Origin: a virus
Direction: 5' to 3' (one strand)
IMG/VR virus record: IMGVR_UViG_3300046836_000329
Location: 1 to 22,094 of that record
DNA length: 22,094 nt
The notes beneath the pieces were generated by a model, which was not told the DNA's origin, made no database searches, and saw nothing but the letters and a program-made list of their open reading frames with translations. Made by a program: the position numbers and the translations under genes. Each line of letters starts with the position of its first letter. Position 1 is the first letter of the stretch. This document shows positions 1 to 6,413 of this stretch, piece by piece.

Positions 1-303
1 CTCGTGTACGACAAGGAAGCGGCCGCATGGCAGCCGGGGCAAGGCTCTCCGGTATCGCTCTTGAGTCTCCAAGCGGATGTGAACCTCGCGTTCAAGGTCA
101 TCCAGGAGATTGGAACGTCTCCGGCCGTCTCCAACGTGCTCAAGACGGTGCAGGATGTGATCAACACGGTTGTGAGCCTCGTGGCGTCCAGTGCCGGGAA
201 GGCTCCTCAGCCGGTCGTCGTGGCGGTGGATGACCCGTGCGCTCGCGAGTATCCCCACGTCGCGATGTTGTGTCGTGCGTATCGTTCCATCACCCAGAGG
301 TAA
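1..303 (+). CDS. Hypothetical protein, possibly 5'-partial
   Basis: Rightward ORF that ends 2 nt before the next ATG. A GTG codon at position 4 could be the start, but the frame is open to the window edge and no ribosome binding site is visible, so the gene may begin outside. If it starts at 4 the product is 99 residues. The middle (about residues 18-65) is rich in Val, Ala, Ile and Leu and could form amphipathic or membrane-associated helices; a proline-rich bend follows. I do not recognise the family. Its strand is opposite to the replication genes and it sits at the end of a rightward run, which fits the tail end of a late (structural or lysis) operon, but that is inference from position only. 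Confidence 0.55.
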   Translation, partial: LVYDKEAAAWQPGQGSPVSLLSLQADVNLAFKVIQEIGTSPAVSNVLKTVQDVINTVVSLVASSAGKAPQPVVVAVDDPCAREYPHVAMLCRAYRSITQR

Positions 304-305
304 TC

Positions 306-545
306 ATGGCCGGTATCAACACGACTCAACTCAACTCGATCAACCTCGGCATCGGCATCCTCATCCAGCTGGTCGGCCAAGGCGCGGCGCTCACGACCGA
401 AGTGATCGCGGCGGCGAAGGCGTTGTGGACCGTGATCCACGCGCCGTCGATGACGCCGGAGCAGATGGCGGCGGCGTGGGCGGTGGTCGTCTCGCAGGAT
501 GAGATCGGTCTCGCGCTCGCGAAGGCGCAGAGCGGGCAGGTCTAG
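306..545 (+). CDS. Hypothetical small hydrophobic protein
   Basis: A 79-residue ORF whose ATG lies 2 nt after the preceding stop codon. The end of the upstream gene supplies CAGAGGTAATC as a Shine-Dalgarno (AGAGG). The protein is Ala/Val/Ile-rich with two likely helices (about residues 10-50 and 55-75) and no charged core, so it could be a membrane-associated or virion-associated protein. No recognisable motif or catalytic residue is visible. It is the last rightward gene before the convergence zone, and its stop codon is followed at once by GC-rich hairpins. A larger in-frame ORF begins at 237, but it overlaps the previous gene; the ATG with the ribosome binding site is preferred. Confidence 0.6.
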   Translation: MAGINTTQLNSINLGIGILIQLVGQGAALTTEVIAAAKALWTVIHAPSMTPEQMAAAWAVVVSQDEIGLALAKAQSGQV

Positions 546-747
546 CCTCGGGAGCCTCCCGGAGCGGACGTCACCGGGCCAAATCCGGCCCGGTGCCGGG
601 AGCCGGGAACGGCGGCCAGGGACCACCCGAGAACTGACGATTGGGCCCACGGCCGGGAGTCTAGCCAGCTTCCCGGTCGTGGGCTCCGGACGGGCCTCCG
701 GGCACCGTCTAAGGGTATTCGACCTAAAACCACCTAGACACAAAAAT
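546..747. other. Structured intergenic convergence zone
   Basis: No gene is visible between the rightward gene and the leftward terminators. The stretch is packed with inverted repeats. A perfect 8-bp stem lies at 573-580/587-594 (ACCGGGCC). A 7-bp closing helix pairs 591-597 with 701-707 (CGGTGCC/GGCACCG). A small GCCG-GGAA-CGGC hairpin is at 602-613. A 16-bp stem with two G-U pairs lies at 643-658/671-686 and a 5-bp stem at 686-690/697-701. The 591-707 elements can coexist as a multi-branched RNA closed by the 591/707 helix, while the 573-594 hairpin competes with it. None is followed by a clear U tract in the rightward direction, so a simple rho-independent terminator for the rightward genes is not evident. 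A structured non-coding RNA is possible. Confidence 0.5.
635..656 (+). repeat. 22-nt repeat, copy A (partner at 8562-8583, minus)
   Basis: TGACGATTGG-G-CCCACGG-C-CGG on the plus strand matches the minus strand at 8583-8562 at 20 of 22 positions. A looser similarity continues for about 30 nt (CTAG, CCAGC and CCCGGT blocks in the same order). The match includes the left arm of the long hairpin at 643-686. Function unknown. Confidence 0.5.
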
Positions 748-787
748 ACGGCCAGGTCCAGCGGGATACGCCCGTGGGCCTGGCCGT
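748..787 (-). terminator. Intrinsic terminator of the leftward operon
   Basis: Arms 748-759 and 776-787 form a 12-bp GC-rich stem with one G-U pair, with an inner CGGG/CCCG at 762-765/771-774. Read leftward, the stem is followed by A then TTTTT (plus-strand AAAAAT at 742-747), the classical rho-independent form. Read rightward it is followed by TTGTTGT, so weak bidirectional action is possible. Confidence 0.8.
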
Positions 788-799
788 TGTTGTCCTTGC

Positions 800-821
800 G
801 CCTTCCGGCGTGCCGGAAGGC
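800..821 (-). terminator. Perfect palindromic hairpin overlapping the last stop codon
   Basis: GCCTTCCGGC (800-809) and GCCGGAAGGC (812-821) form a perfect 10-bp arm pair around a 2-nt centre. It overlaps the TAG of the last leftward gene and lies 12 nt before the intrinsic terminator. There is no U tract, so it may protect the mRNA 3' end or assist the terminator. Confidence 0.5.
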
Positions 822-1015
822 TATCCCCGCCGATCCTGCATCTTCTGTCCGATCTCACGATACTCCGCGAAGTAATCCGCGAAGGCATCGCGCAACCGGG
901 CGGCGTTCCGCTCGTCTGCGGCGGCGTGGGCCTCGGCAATCCGCTTCACGAAGCCACCGCCGTAGACGCGCATCGCTTCGAGCGTGTTAAACAGTTCACC
1001 TTCGTTTGCCGCCAT
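821..1015 (-). CDS. Hypothetical protein (64 aa)
   Basis: Last gene of the leftward operon. Its ATG overlaps the ligase stop codon in a TGATG junction, with GGGAGGATGAG upstream as ribosome binding site; a GTG one codon earlier (1018) is an alternative. The 64-residue product is highly charged and helical, rich in Ala, Glu and Arg, with no recognised domain. Coupling to the ligase suggests co-translation. The stop codon is built into a palindromic hairpin. Confidence 0.65.
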   Translation of the reverse strand: MAANEGELFNTLEAMRVYGGGFVKRIAEAHAAADERNAARLRDAFADYFAEYREIGQKMQDRRG

Positions 1016-1884
1016 CACTCATCCTCCCATCGGTCCCAACGCGGACTCCGGTAGCTGCCGTCAGGCGTCCGCTCGTGATACTCGATGCGCAGCTTGCGTC
1101 CGAGAGCCGGATGCGGCGCCACCATGAAGTCTTCCGTGGGCTGCTCCCGCTCGAAGCGCGCCAACTCCGCATCGTTCTTCGTCTTCACGGTCGTCTCGTG
1201 TCCCTCGTCATCCTTCAAGACGACGGTGGCGAACGGACCGCGATCCTGAATCTTGCCCTTCGAGGGAATGAAGCCCACGATGGTGAGCACCGCGCTCCGA
1301 AGCGCCTTGACCTTGATCCAGTCTTCCTTCGGTCGCTTGCCGGCGGTGTAACGCGACGCACGGCGCTTGATGATCAAGCCTTCGCCGTCTCGCGCCCAGA
1401 CCGCTTTGAGGAGCAAGTGCATGTGGTCCTCATCGGCCAGTTCGGTTGAGAGCGAGAGTTTCACCGCGCGAGACTGCAACCGCTCACGGCTGAAAATCTC
1501 GCGAAGGTATTCGCGGCGGCGGTCATACGTCTGCGCAGCGATGCTGACGCCCAGAACCTCGATGAGGTCGAAGATCGTGAAGACGAGATCAGGGCCGTTC
1601 ACAATCTCCGTGACGCCGTAGCTACGTTTGCCGGGCACGTTCAGTTCGCCATCGTACACGCCATCCGGGAATTGTGATAGCGCCTCGATGAGATGCGGAG
1701 GGAGAACGCGCTCCAATCCGTTCCGGCTCCACGCCTGCACGCGCGTGCCGCCGATACGAGCGATGAGACGATGGCCGTCAAACTTCTCCTCGACGGCGTA
1801 GATGCCCGGACGGATGTCGAATGACTTTGGCATCGGCGCGGCGAGCATCGGGGTGATGAATCCAACGGGGTTGTTCGTTGTCAT
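1015..1884 (-). CDS. ATP-dependent DNA ligase
   Basis: The 289-residue protein has the motifs of the ATP-dependent DNA ligase/nucleotidyltransferase superfamily. Motif I EKFDGHR has the adenylated lysine at K34. Motif III is YDGEL at 77-81, motif IV EGLIIK at 168-173, and motif V WIKVK at 189-193. The C-terminal part (about 197-289) fits an OB fold. Length fits the small phage/bacterial ligases without an N-terminal DNA-binding domain. It would seal nicks during phage DNA replication and repair, using ATP to form ligase-AMP. The ATG directly follows ribozyme copy 1, and GAGGTT within the ribozyme is the ribosome binding site. It should therefore be the first cistron of a ligase plus 64-aa mRNA after cleavage. 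Confidence 0.92.
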   Translation of the reverse strand: MTTNNPVGFITPMLAAPMPKSFDIRPGIYAVEEKFDGHRLIARIGGTRVQAWSRNGLERVLPPHLIEALSQFPDGVYDGELNVPGKRSYGVTEIVNGPDLVFTIFDLIEVLGVSIAAQTYDRRREYLREIFSRERLQSRAVKLSLSTELADEDHMHLLLKAVWARDGEGLIIKRRASRYTAGKRPKEDWIKVKALRSAVLTIVGFIPSKGKIQDRGPFATVVLKDDEGHETTVKTKNDAELARFEREQPTEDFMVAPHPALGRKLRIEYHERTPDGSYRSPRWDRWEDE

Positions 1885-1997
1885 GGGAACCTCTTCAGGC
1901 CGGTTGATTCCGGCGACGGCGCACCCGTGTATTCGATTGTGGGCGTCTTATCAAGCAGAGGTAATCGCTCAACCCTCTGCGGCCGTTTCGTGCTCCC
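1885..1997 (-). ncRNA. Type II hammerhead ribozyme, copy 1 (expanded stem III)
   Basis: Read leftward: stem II 3' strand GGGAGCAC (1997-1990), GAAAC, stem III ACGGC/GCCGT, GTC, stem I GCCGG-AATCAA-CCGGC, core CTGAAGA, stem II 5' strand GGTTCCC. Predicted cleavage is between 1915 and 1914. Stem II pairs with one bulged A next to the core. N7 is A. Stem III is interrupted by about 60 nt that contain a 7-bp hairpin (1955-1961/1974-1980). The upstream stop TAA is 2 nt away, and the ligase ATG follows directly. Confidence 0.82.
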
Positions 1998-1999
1998 GC

Positions 2000-2188
2000 T
2001 TACTCGACGTGGAAGTGCCAGCGGAGCGGAGAGCCGCTCAAGCTGTTCAGGTTCTGTTCCGCCTCGAAGACTTTGCGTGCGTCCACGAGTGAGAAGTGGT
2101 CACCCATCTCAGCGACAATCGTCGCGTGCTTCTTGCCCGCTCGATGGACGGTGATAATGAGCTTTGGTGCCTTTGGTTCCTTGTCCAT
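2000..2188 (-). CDS. Hypothetical protein (62 aa)
   Basis: A 62-residue ORF whose ATG overlaps the upstream stop codon in a TAATG junction, indicating translational coupling. The N-terminal third is Lys-rich (KEPKAPKLIITVHRAGKKH); the rest has short beta-strand-like stretches. No known motif is seen. Its stop codon lies 2 nt before the stem II strand of ribozyme copy 1, so it would be the last gene of the two-gene unit 2442-2000. Function unknown. Confidence 0.65.
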   Translation of the reverse strand: MDKEPKAPKLIITVHRAGKKHATIVAEMGDHFSLVDARKVFEAEQNLNSLSGSPLRWHFHVE

Positions 2189-2442
2189 TATCGAACCTCC
2201 CTCACGTCCACCACCTTCACAATCGTCGTGTCGTTGGCGTGCGTGCTCTCGTAGACGTGCTCCACGACCTTCGGATCAGCGTGATCCGTCTCGACGGTCT
2301 CCGTGTACGCCTTCCCGCTGCGACGACGGCTGTCGGCGCGCATCGGGACAACCGTCAGCAGGAACTTACGCGGAGCCTTCTTGACGACTTGGATTTCATC
2401 CGCGTCCATCAGGAACTTTCCGGTGATAGGGTTGTTTGCCAT
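2188..2442 (-). CDS. Hypothetical protein (84 aa)
   Basis: The ATG at 2442 follows ribozyme copy 2 directly. GAGGAG of the ribozyme core and stem II provides the Shine-Dalgarno, which fixes this start; the open frame extends farther upstream only because it reads through the ribozyme. The 84-residue product is Lys/Val/Asp-rich with alternating beta-type segments in the last half. No conserved motif was recognised. It overlaps the next gene by 1 nt. Function unknown. Confidence 0.65.
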   Translation of the reverse strand: MANNPITGKFLMDADEIQVVKKAPRKFLLTVVPMRADSRRRSGKAYTETVETDHADPKVVEHVYESTHANDTTIVKVVDVREVR

Positions 2443-2512
2443 TGGAGTCTCCTCAGGCCGGTTGATTCCGGCGACACGGCCCGGTCGTCCTGGGGCCGTG
2501 TTTCGATCTCCA
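2443..2512 (-). ncRNA. Type II hammerhead ribozyme, copy 2
   Basis: Read leftward: TGGAGATC (stem II 3' strand, 2512-2505), GAAAC, stem III ACACGGCCC/GGGCCGTGT with loop CAGGACGACC, GTC, stem I GCCGG-AATCAA-CCGGC, CTGAGGA, GACTCCA (stem II 5' strand). Predicted cleavage between 2473 and 2472. Stem II is fully Watson-Crick apart from one bulged A, and its sequence differs from every other copy while still pairing. N7 is G. It directly abuts the upstream TGA and the downstream ATG. Confidence 0.88.
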
Positions 2513-2701
2513 TCAGCTGAGCGCTTCCTGCTCAGCCGTCCACAGCAACGTCGCGGCCACGAGGCGGAGGTCATCCGCCTCGTGGTTACCGCCCGTCTTG
2601 TAATGGATCAAGTTCGCGAGCACCTTCGAGGCGGAGACCAGGTATTGCTTCCGCTCCTCGGGTGACGCTTGGTTCCACAATCCCAGAAGTTCCTCGTCCA
2701 T
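2513..2701 (-). CDS. Hypothetical protein (62 aa)
   Basis: A 62-residue ORF beginning 1 nt after the helicase stop codon, with GGAGG of the helicase 3' end as ribosome binding site. The sequence is helical and acidic at the N terminus, with a pattern of Leu/Ala residues (LVSASKVLANLIH, LRLVAATLLW) that suggests a small helical bundle. No recognised family. Its TGA abuts ribozyme copy 2, so it should share an mRNA unit with the helicase. It could assist the helicase, but only its position suggests this. Confidence 0.65.
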   Translation of the reverse strand: MDEELLGLWNQASPEERKQYLVSASKVLANLIHYKTGGNHEADDLRLVAATLLWTAEQEALS

Positions 2702-2702
2702 C

Positions 2703-4208
2703 TCAAACCTCCTTGTAGACGAACACCAGCTCACGCTTCGCCCGCGTGATCGCAACGTAGTGGATGTTACGCTCCTCCTGGTTGTGGTCGCGAATCGTAT
2801 CCCGGAGGACAAACACGCGCTCCGCTTCCAGGCCTTTGGCGCGGTGAACGGACGAGCACGTGATAACGCCGGCAGCGCCCAACCCGTCGTCCGTGAACAA
2901 CGCCTCGATGCGACCGATGACGTCATCAACGCTCTTGGCGCCATCCGTCAGGGAGATCAACATTTCCGCCTGATCGCGAATCGCATCCACCCGATCCTCG
3001 CGCTTCGCCTTGATCATCCTCGCGACTTCCTTCTGCTCCCACGCGGCAATCTTCGCGAGCATGTCCGGGATGGAACGGCCCTTCAGCTTGCGGACCAGCG
3101 CCTTCAGGCCGGAGCCGATATCACGGCCGGCAATCTGCGTGCGCTTGCCGCTCCGCAGGAGCGACATCGCCAGCGAGACGAGCGGCGCGTTCAACCGACT
3201 GAGGATGAAATCGCCGGGGCCAGCGGTGGCGACCAGCTTGCTCAGGTGCAGGCTGGAGACGACGCCGTCAGGATTCTCCGGACCAGCCGTGAATCCCGGC
3301 ACGAACGCCTGAGCCCGCTCGACAATCGAGCGGCCGCAGCGGTAGGTGATCGAGAGACCCAGCTCAGTGGCGTGCAGTTCGCGCTGAAGGCGAGCAATCG
3401 ACTCGCTGTCCGCGCCTCGGAATCCGTAGATGGCCTGGTTGGGGTCACCAACGATGCAGATGCGCCCACGGCAGACGCCTTGGGCAATCTCCAGCTGCGC
3501 CTTCGTCATGTCCTGCGCCTCGTCAACGACGACCAGATCGTATTGCTTGGTCAACCAGCCGTTGCGAACCGGAAGGAAGATCATGTCGGAGCCGTCGATG
3601 CCAGTCACGAGCGGCTTGACCGTCGCGGCCAACTCCATCGCGTCCAGCGCCTTCTGCTCCACGTAGTCGAGCGTGTAGATCGTTCCCAGCCACTCGTCTC
3701 CGGGCTCAAGCTCAAACGTCACGGCCAGTTCCGCGAGTCCCTCACCCATCACGCGAGTGTGCGGAAGGATTTCACGGCCCTTGGTGTGCAGCTTGGAGAC
3801 CAACTTCTTGATCGCGTCCGGTGCGGTCGGTCCACAGACCGACTGCGCGAGCGCGTCAGCGCGGTCAGACGAGAAGTTGACCTTGATGCCCTCCCAGAAC
3901 TTGCGGACGGCTGCGTAGCCTACGCCGTGCAGAGTCTTGGAGACCGCTCCAGGACGCGTCAGGCGCTTGCTCAGTTCGGTCTCGATGCGCTTGTTGTAGG
4001 CGCACACGAGGATAGACGCCTCGGGAGCGCGGTTGACGCCCTCGATGATGGTCGTGGTTTTGCCCGTGCCGGCGAAGGCGACGACGACAAGATTGCCATT
4101 GACGTCGATGTCGATGCGGTAGCTCACATCCGACTTCGAGAACCACGAGAAGATCGCTTCCTGTTCGGCGGACCAGTTGCGGACAACGTTACCAGAGATA
4201 TCAGTCAT
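2703..4208 (-). CDS. UvrD/Rep-type superfamily 1 DNA helicase
   Basis: The 501-residue protein has SF1A helicase motifs in order. An early SAEQEAIF segment is followed by Walker A AFAGTGKTTT (44-53), motif II VVVDEAQD (226-233), and motif III GDPNQAIYGFRGA (254-266). Near the C terminus are motif V-like HRAKGLEAERV and motif VI-like VAITRAKREL. It would use ATP to translocate on single-stranded DNA with 3'-5' polarity, as known for UvrD/PcrA-like enzymes. At about 500 aa it is shorter than cellular UvrD, so the 1B/2B subdomains must be reduced. The ATG at 4208 is 2 nt after ribozyme copy 3, with GAGGTTCCTCC as ribosome binding site. The frame open upstream reads through the ribozyme and is not used. 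Confidence 0.92.
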   Translation of the reverse strand: MTDISGNVVRNWSAEQEAIFSWFSKSDVSYRIDIDVNGNLVVVAFAGTGKTTTIIEGVNRAPEASILVCAYNKRIETELSKRLTRPGAVSKTLHGVGYAAVRKFWEGIKVNFSSDRADALAQSVCGPTAPDAIKKLVSKLHTKGREILPHTRVMGEGLAELAVTFELEPGDEWLGTIYTLDYVEQKALDAMELAATVKPLVTGIDGSDMIFLPVRNGWLTKQYDLVVVDEAQDMTKAQLEIAQGVCRGRICIVGDPNQAIYGFRGADSESIARLQRELHATELGLSITYRCGRSIVERAQAFVPGFTAGPENPDGVVSSLHLSKLVATAGPGDFILSRLNAPLVSLAMSLLRSGKRTQIAGRDIGSGLKALVRKLKGRSIPDMLAKIAAWEQKEVARMIKAKREDRVDAIRDQAEMLISLTDGAKSVDDVIGRIEALFTDDGLGAAGVITCSSVHRAKGLEAERVFVLRDTIRDHNQEERNIHYVAITRAKRELVFVYKEV

Positions 4209-4210
4209 TG

Positions 4211-4285
4211 GAGGAACCTCGTCAGGCCGGTCAATTCCGGCGACGGCTGCGGTGGTCATCCGTTGCAGCCGTTTCGTTATCCCTC
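4211..4285 (-). ncRNA. Type II hammerhead ribozyme, copy 3
   Basis: Read leftward: GAGGGATAAC (stem II 3' strand), GAAAC, stem III ACGGCTGC/GCAGCCGT with loop AACGGATGACCACC, GTC, stem I GCCGG-AATTGA-CCGGC, CTGACGA, GGTTCCTC. Predicted cleavage between 4242 and 4241. Stem II has the G-C pair at the core, a two-A bulge, then seven further pairs. N7 is C. The helicase ATG is 2 nt downstream. Confidence 0.88.
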
Positions 4286-4294
4286 GCGTTCGCA

Positions 4295-4317
4295 CGCTAC
4301 GGTCAGAGACCGTAGCG
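4295..4317 (-). other. Hairpin over the stop codon of the 110-aa gene
   Basis: CGCTACGGTC (4295-4304) and GACCGTAGCG (4308-4317) pair perfectly over 10 bp around a 3-nt loop. The TGA at 4303-4305 is inside it. It lies 10 nt before ribozyme copy 3. It may stabilise the mRNA 3' end or slow terminating ribosomes; no U tract follows. Confidence 0.5.
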
Positions 4318-4635
4318 CTTGTACAGGAACACTTCCGTCTTCAGGAAGTAGTCAATGCCGGCACTCGCCTCCGGCGTCCACTTCGGAGGGAAGAGCGCAT
4401 CCAGGACGGGCATCGCCGGAGAGCCGGCACGACGACGCTGCGTGCGGACTTCCTCGGAGAGCCGATCCGCGTCGTGGACCAGTTCGATGACGTGGGCACG
4501 CGGGAGATCACGACCACCGTTGGCCTCGATGCAGTCTCCGCCGATGTAGTTCCACACGGCGTGCGCTGCACCCTTGAGCAACGAGGCTTCTTCTGCGGAC
4601 AGCGGGAAGAGTTTCGCAAACTGGTTCTTCGTCAT
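4303..4635 (-). CDS. Hypothetical protein (110 aa)
   Basis: The start at 4635 is 1 nt after ribozyme copy 4, with GAGGTG as ribosome binding site inside the ribozyme. The 110-residue product is mostly helical, with short conserved-looking segments (HAVWNYIGGDCIEANGG, RAHVIELVHDADRLSEE). I do not recognise a family; the length and charge fit a soluble cytoplasmic protein. It should be alone on its mRNA between cleavage sites 4 and 3. Its stop codon is buried in a 10-bp hairpin. Function unknown. Confidence 0.65.
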   Translation of the reverse strand: MTKNQFAKLFPLSAEEASLLKGAAHAVWNYIGGDCIEANGGRDLPRAHVIELVHDADRLSEEVRTQRRRAGSPAMPVLDALFPPKWTPEASAGIDYFLKTEVFLYKRYGL

Positions 4636-4636
4636 A

Positions 4637-4700
4637 AGGCACCTCATCAGGCCGGTCAATTCCGGCGACGGGAGCGCGGTGCTCCCGTTTCGTTATGCCC
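4637..4700 (-). ncRNA. Type II hammerhead ribozyme, copy 4 (most compact)
   Basis: Read leftward: GGGCATAAC, GAAAC, stem III ACGGGAGC-ACCGC-GCTCCCGT, GTC, stem I GCCGG-AATTGA-CCGGC, CTGATGA, GGTGCCT. Predicted cleavage between 4667 and 4666. Every core base matches the hammerhead consensus. Its first base is shared with the upstream TAG, and the downstream ATG is 1 nt beyond its end. The whole intercistronic gap is the ribozyme. Confidence 0.9.
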
Positions 4701-5893
4701 TACGAGAGCAGCTTGCGGCTGCTCCCGTTTCCGTTTGTCATTCCACGACGGCCGATGGCCATCGCGTCCGCAGCCGCACGCCCGCGCTCCCGTCCCGCAT
4801 CGTTATTCCGAGCGCGAGAGTGCAGGGAGGAAAGTGTCTTAGAACCACGACGATGACTGAACTTATCGTCGATGTAGTTCTGGACACGGGTCATCGCGCC
4901 GTCCAGCCGGATCAGCGCGGTAGACGTTCCGCCAGCCACCGGAGCCGGAGCCGCCGCCACCATCGCTCTCCGCGCCTCCTCGAAGCGCTCCCGGATACGT
5001 CCCACGAACGCCTCCAGCCACGCCTCGCGGAATCCAATCGACCGGCCTTCAGACTTCTCACGCAGTTCCCGGTCTGACGAGGTTCCGAGTTCACGACGGA
5101 GTTGGTTGCGCCACGCGTTGCGCGCTTCCACCGACATCGTCTCTGCCGCCGCGACCAGGATGCCGTAAGTGTATTCGGCAACCATCGCGTGGGAGCGCGT
5201 TCCGACAAACCAGATCTCATTCGACTTTGCGCGGATCAGGAACTTGCAGAGGTTCGCACGAGCGACAACCGCCGCCAGCGACTCCTGCCACGCCACGCGG
5301 ACCTTCAGTGCGTCCACATCGAACTTCGAGAGGTTCGCTTTCATCTCGATGATCGGGTCATCATCCTTCGCTCTCGCGTAGTCGAGGTCACTCGGATTCA
5401 GTTCGTGTTCGAGGAGCATCCGATTGATCGCGCTGGCGAAGGCTTCCGCCGCCGCCTCGTTACCAATCTTGGCCTCGGAGTCTCGCTGCGCCTGCATCTT
5501 GATCAGCTTGCCGATGATCTTGTCGCGGTGATCTTCGGACTTCTGCGAGTTGCGGAGCGCGGCCAGGAGTTCAAGCGTGAACTCTGCGTGATCGGTCGAG
5601 TGGTCGAAGAAACGAAGATGCGCAAGTTCGTGCGCGGCCGTGTCCCAGACTTCATCCGGCGACATCGGCGCATCGCACCACTCGCCGTTCACCGTGCACC
5701 GAAGCACGAGACGGATACGGCCGTCGTGCGAGCACTCGCCCAGACGGTCCGCCATCCCAGTGGCGGGCATCGTCATCGGTTCGATGGAGGTGAGACGGAG
5801 CCGGTAGTTGCTCGCCACCGTCTTCATCGCGTCTTGAATCTTCGCGAACAACGGAACGTCTTCCACGTGCAGAGGGTAGATGATCTTGGTCAT
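4700..5893 (-). CDS. DUF2786-like protein with HExxH zincin-like motif
   Basis: A 397-residue protein. The N-terminal part carries AAHELAHLRFFDHSTDH, giving H88-E89-x-x-H92 and a further His at 98 (HExxHxxxxxH spacing) plus H102, as in zinc metallopeptidase-like domains. Residues about 125-290 match the layout of DUF2786-type proteins of phages and bacteria: a KLIKMQAQRDSEAKIGNEAA helix, then INRMLLEHELNPSDL and a longer domain with NEIWFVGTRSHAMVAEYTYG. The C-terminal 80 residues are basic and disordered-looking. Proteolytic or structural function is unproven. The start follows ribozyme copy 5, with GAGGTG as ribosome binding site; its TAG overlaps copy 4. It should be a single-gene mRNA after cleavage. 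Confidence 0.75.
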   Translation of the reverse strand: MTKIIYPLHVEDVPLFAKIQDAMKTVASNYRLRLTSIEPMTMPATGMADRLGECSHDGRIRLVLRCTVNGEWCDAPMSPDEVWDTAAHELAHLRFFDHSTDHAEFTLELLAALRNSQKSEDHRDKIIGKLIKMQAQRDSEAKIGNEAAAEAFASAINRMLLEHELNPSDLDYARAKDDDPIIEMKANLSKFDVDALKVRVAWQESLAAVVARANLCKFLIRAKSNEIWFVGTRSHAMVAEYTYGILVAAAETMSVEARNAWRNQLRRELGTSSDRELREKSEGRSIGFREAWLEAFVGRIRERFEEARRAMVAAAPAPVAGGTSTALIRLDGAMTRVQNYIDDKFSHRRGSKTLSSLHSRARNNDAGRERGRAAADAMAIGRRGMTNGNGSSRKLLS

Positions 5894-5898
5894 TTGAG

Positions 5899-5970
5899 GG
5901 CACCTCATCAGGCCGGTCCATTCCGGCGACGAACGGCGGATAATCTGCCGTGCCGTTCGTTTCGTGTGCC
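5899..5970 (-). ncRNA. Type II hammerhead ribozyme, copy 5
   Basis: Read leftward: GGCACAC (stem II 3' strand, 5970-5964), GAAAC, stem III ACGAACGGC/GCCGTTCGT with a 14-nt loop, GTC, stem I GCCGG-AATGGA-CCGGC, CTGATGA, GGTGCC. Predicted cleavage between 5928 and 5927. Stem II is Watson-Crick throughout with a single bulged A. Stem III differs in sequence from all other copies but pairs over 9 bp. The next ATG is 5 nt beyond. Confidence 0.88.
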
Positions 5971-5982
5971 GCGCAGCGAGAA

Positions 5983-6021
5983 CGGAGTGCAGCCGGGGTC
6001 ATCCTCGTTGGCTGCACTCCG
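5983..6021 (-). other. 12-bp hairpin with GGATGAC loop upstream of ribozyme copy 5
   Basis: Arms 5983-5994 and 6010-6021 are perfectly complementary (CGGAGTGCAGCC as read). The leftward loop AACGAGGATGACCCC contains GGATGAC, the same heptamer found in the stem III loops of ribozyme copies 3, 6, 7 and 8. It lies 12 nt from copy 5 and about 11 nt after the stop codon of the 114-aa gene. It could be a 3'-end protector or a protein-binding site. Confidence 0.6.
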
Positions 6022-6032
6022 GTTGGGGAGAC

Positions 6033-6377
6033 TTACTTCTTGACCGCCTTCGGTCCGGTCTTGACGGCGACCGGCTTGCCGGGCACCTTGTCGGTCGAGG
6101 CGGGCAGCGCCGTGGGGCTGGGAACCTCGGTGAAGCGGCTGCCGGTGTTCGCGGTGCGGAGCACCCAGCCCTTCTTCGTCGCGTCCGAGACCAGCTTGTC
6201 GAAGTAGGTCTGCGCATCCGCGCTCTTGTCGGCCGGGAAGACGCTGCGAGCGCCGTTGACCGCCTTCTTGCCGGTCTCACGGACGCGAGCGAAGACGCTG
6301 ATGCCCGTCTTGCCGTCGCGGGCCAGCACGTCGAAGGAAGCGCCGTTGGGGTGGGAGAAACGAGTGGTTGCGCGCAT
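6033..6377 (-). CDS. Hypothetical basic protein (114 aa)
   Basis: The ATG at 6377 has a good ribosome binding site (AAGGTG with 6-nt spacing). It lies 36 nt after ribozyme copy 6, an unusually long leader for this operon. The 114-residue product starts with a compact domain (about 1-75, including a KSADAQTYFDKLVSDATKKG helix). It ends in a Pro/Lys/Ala-rich basic tail that may bind nucleic acid or be unstructured. No known family recognised. It should be a single-gene unit between cleavage sites 6 and 5, and a strong hairpin follows its stop codon. Confidence 0.65.
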   Translation of the reverse strand: MRATTRFSHPNGASFDVLARDGKTGISVFARVRETGKKAVNGARSVFPADKSADAQTYFDKLVSDATKKGWVLRTANTGSRFTEVPSPTALPASTDKVPGKPVAVKTGPKAVKK

Positions 6378-6413
6378 GGGAGTCACCTTGTTCTTTCCGT
6401 CGTTCGTTCTGAG

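Noticed and set aside
634-640. CTGACGA on the plus strand, resembling a hammerhead core
   Set aside because: The following stem is a long hairpin, but no GAAA follows its 3' arm and no GUC-type cleavage site is placed correctly, so the rest of a hammerhead is missing.
2760-4490. Long plus-strand ORF (576 codons)
   Set aside because: It is antisense to the helicase, whose motifs are all present on the minus strand. High GC content produces long shadow frames; the product has no recognisable domain and runs through two ribozymes.
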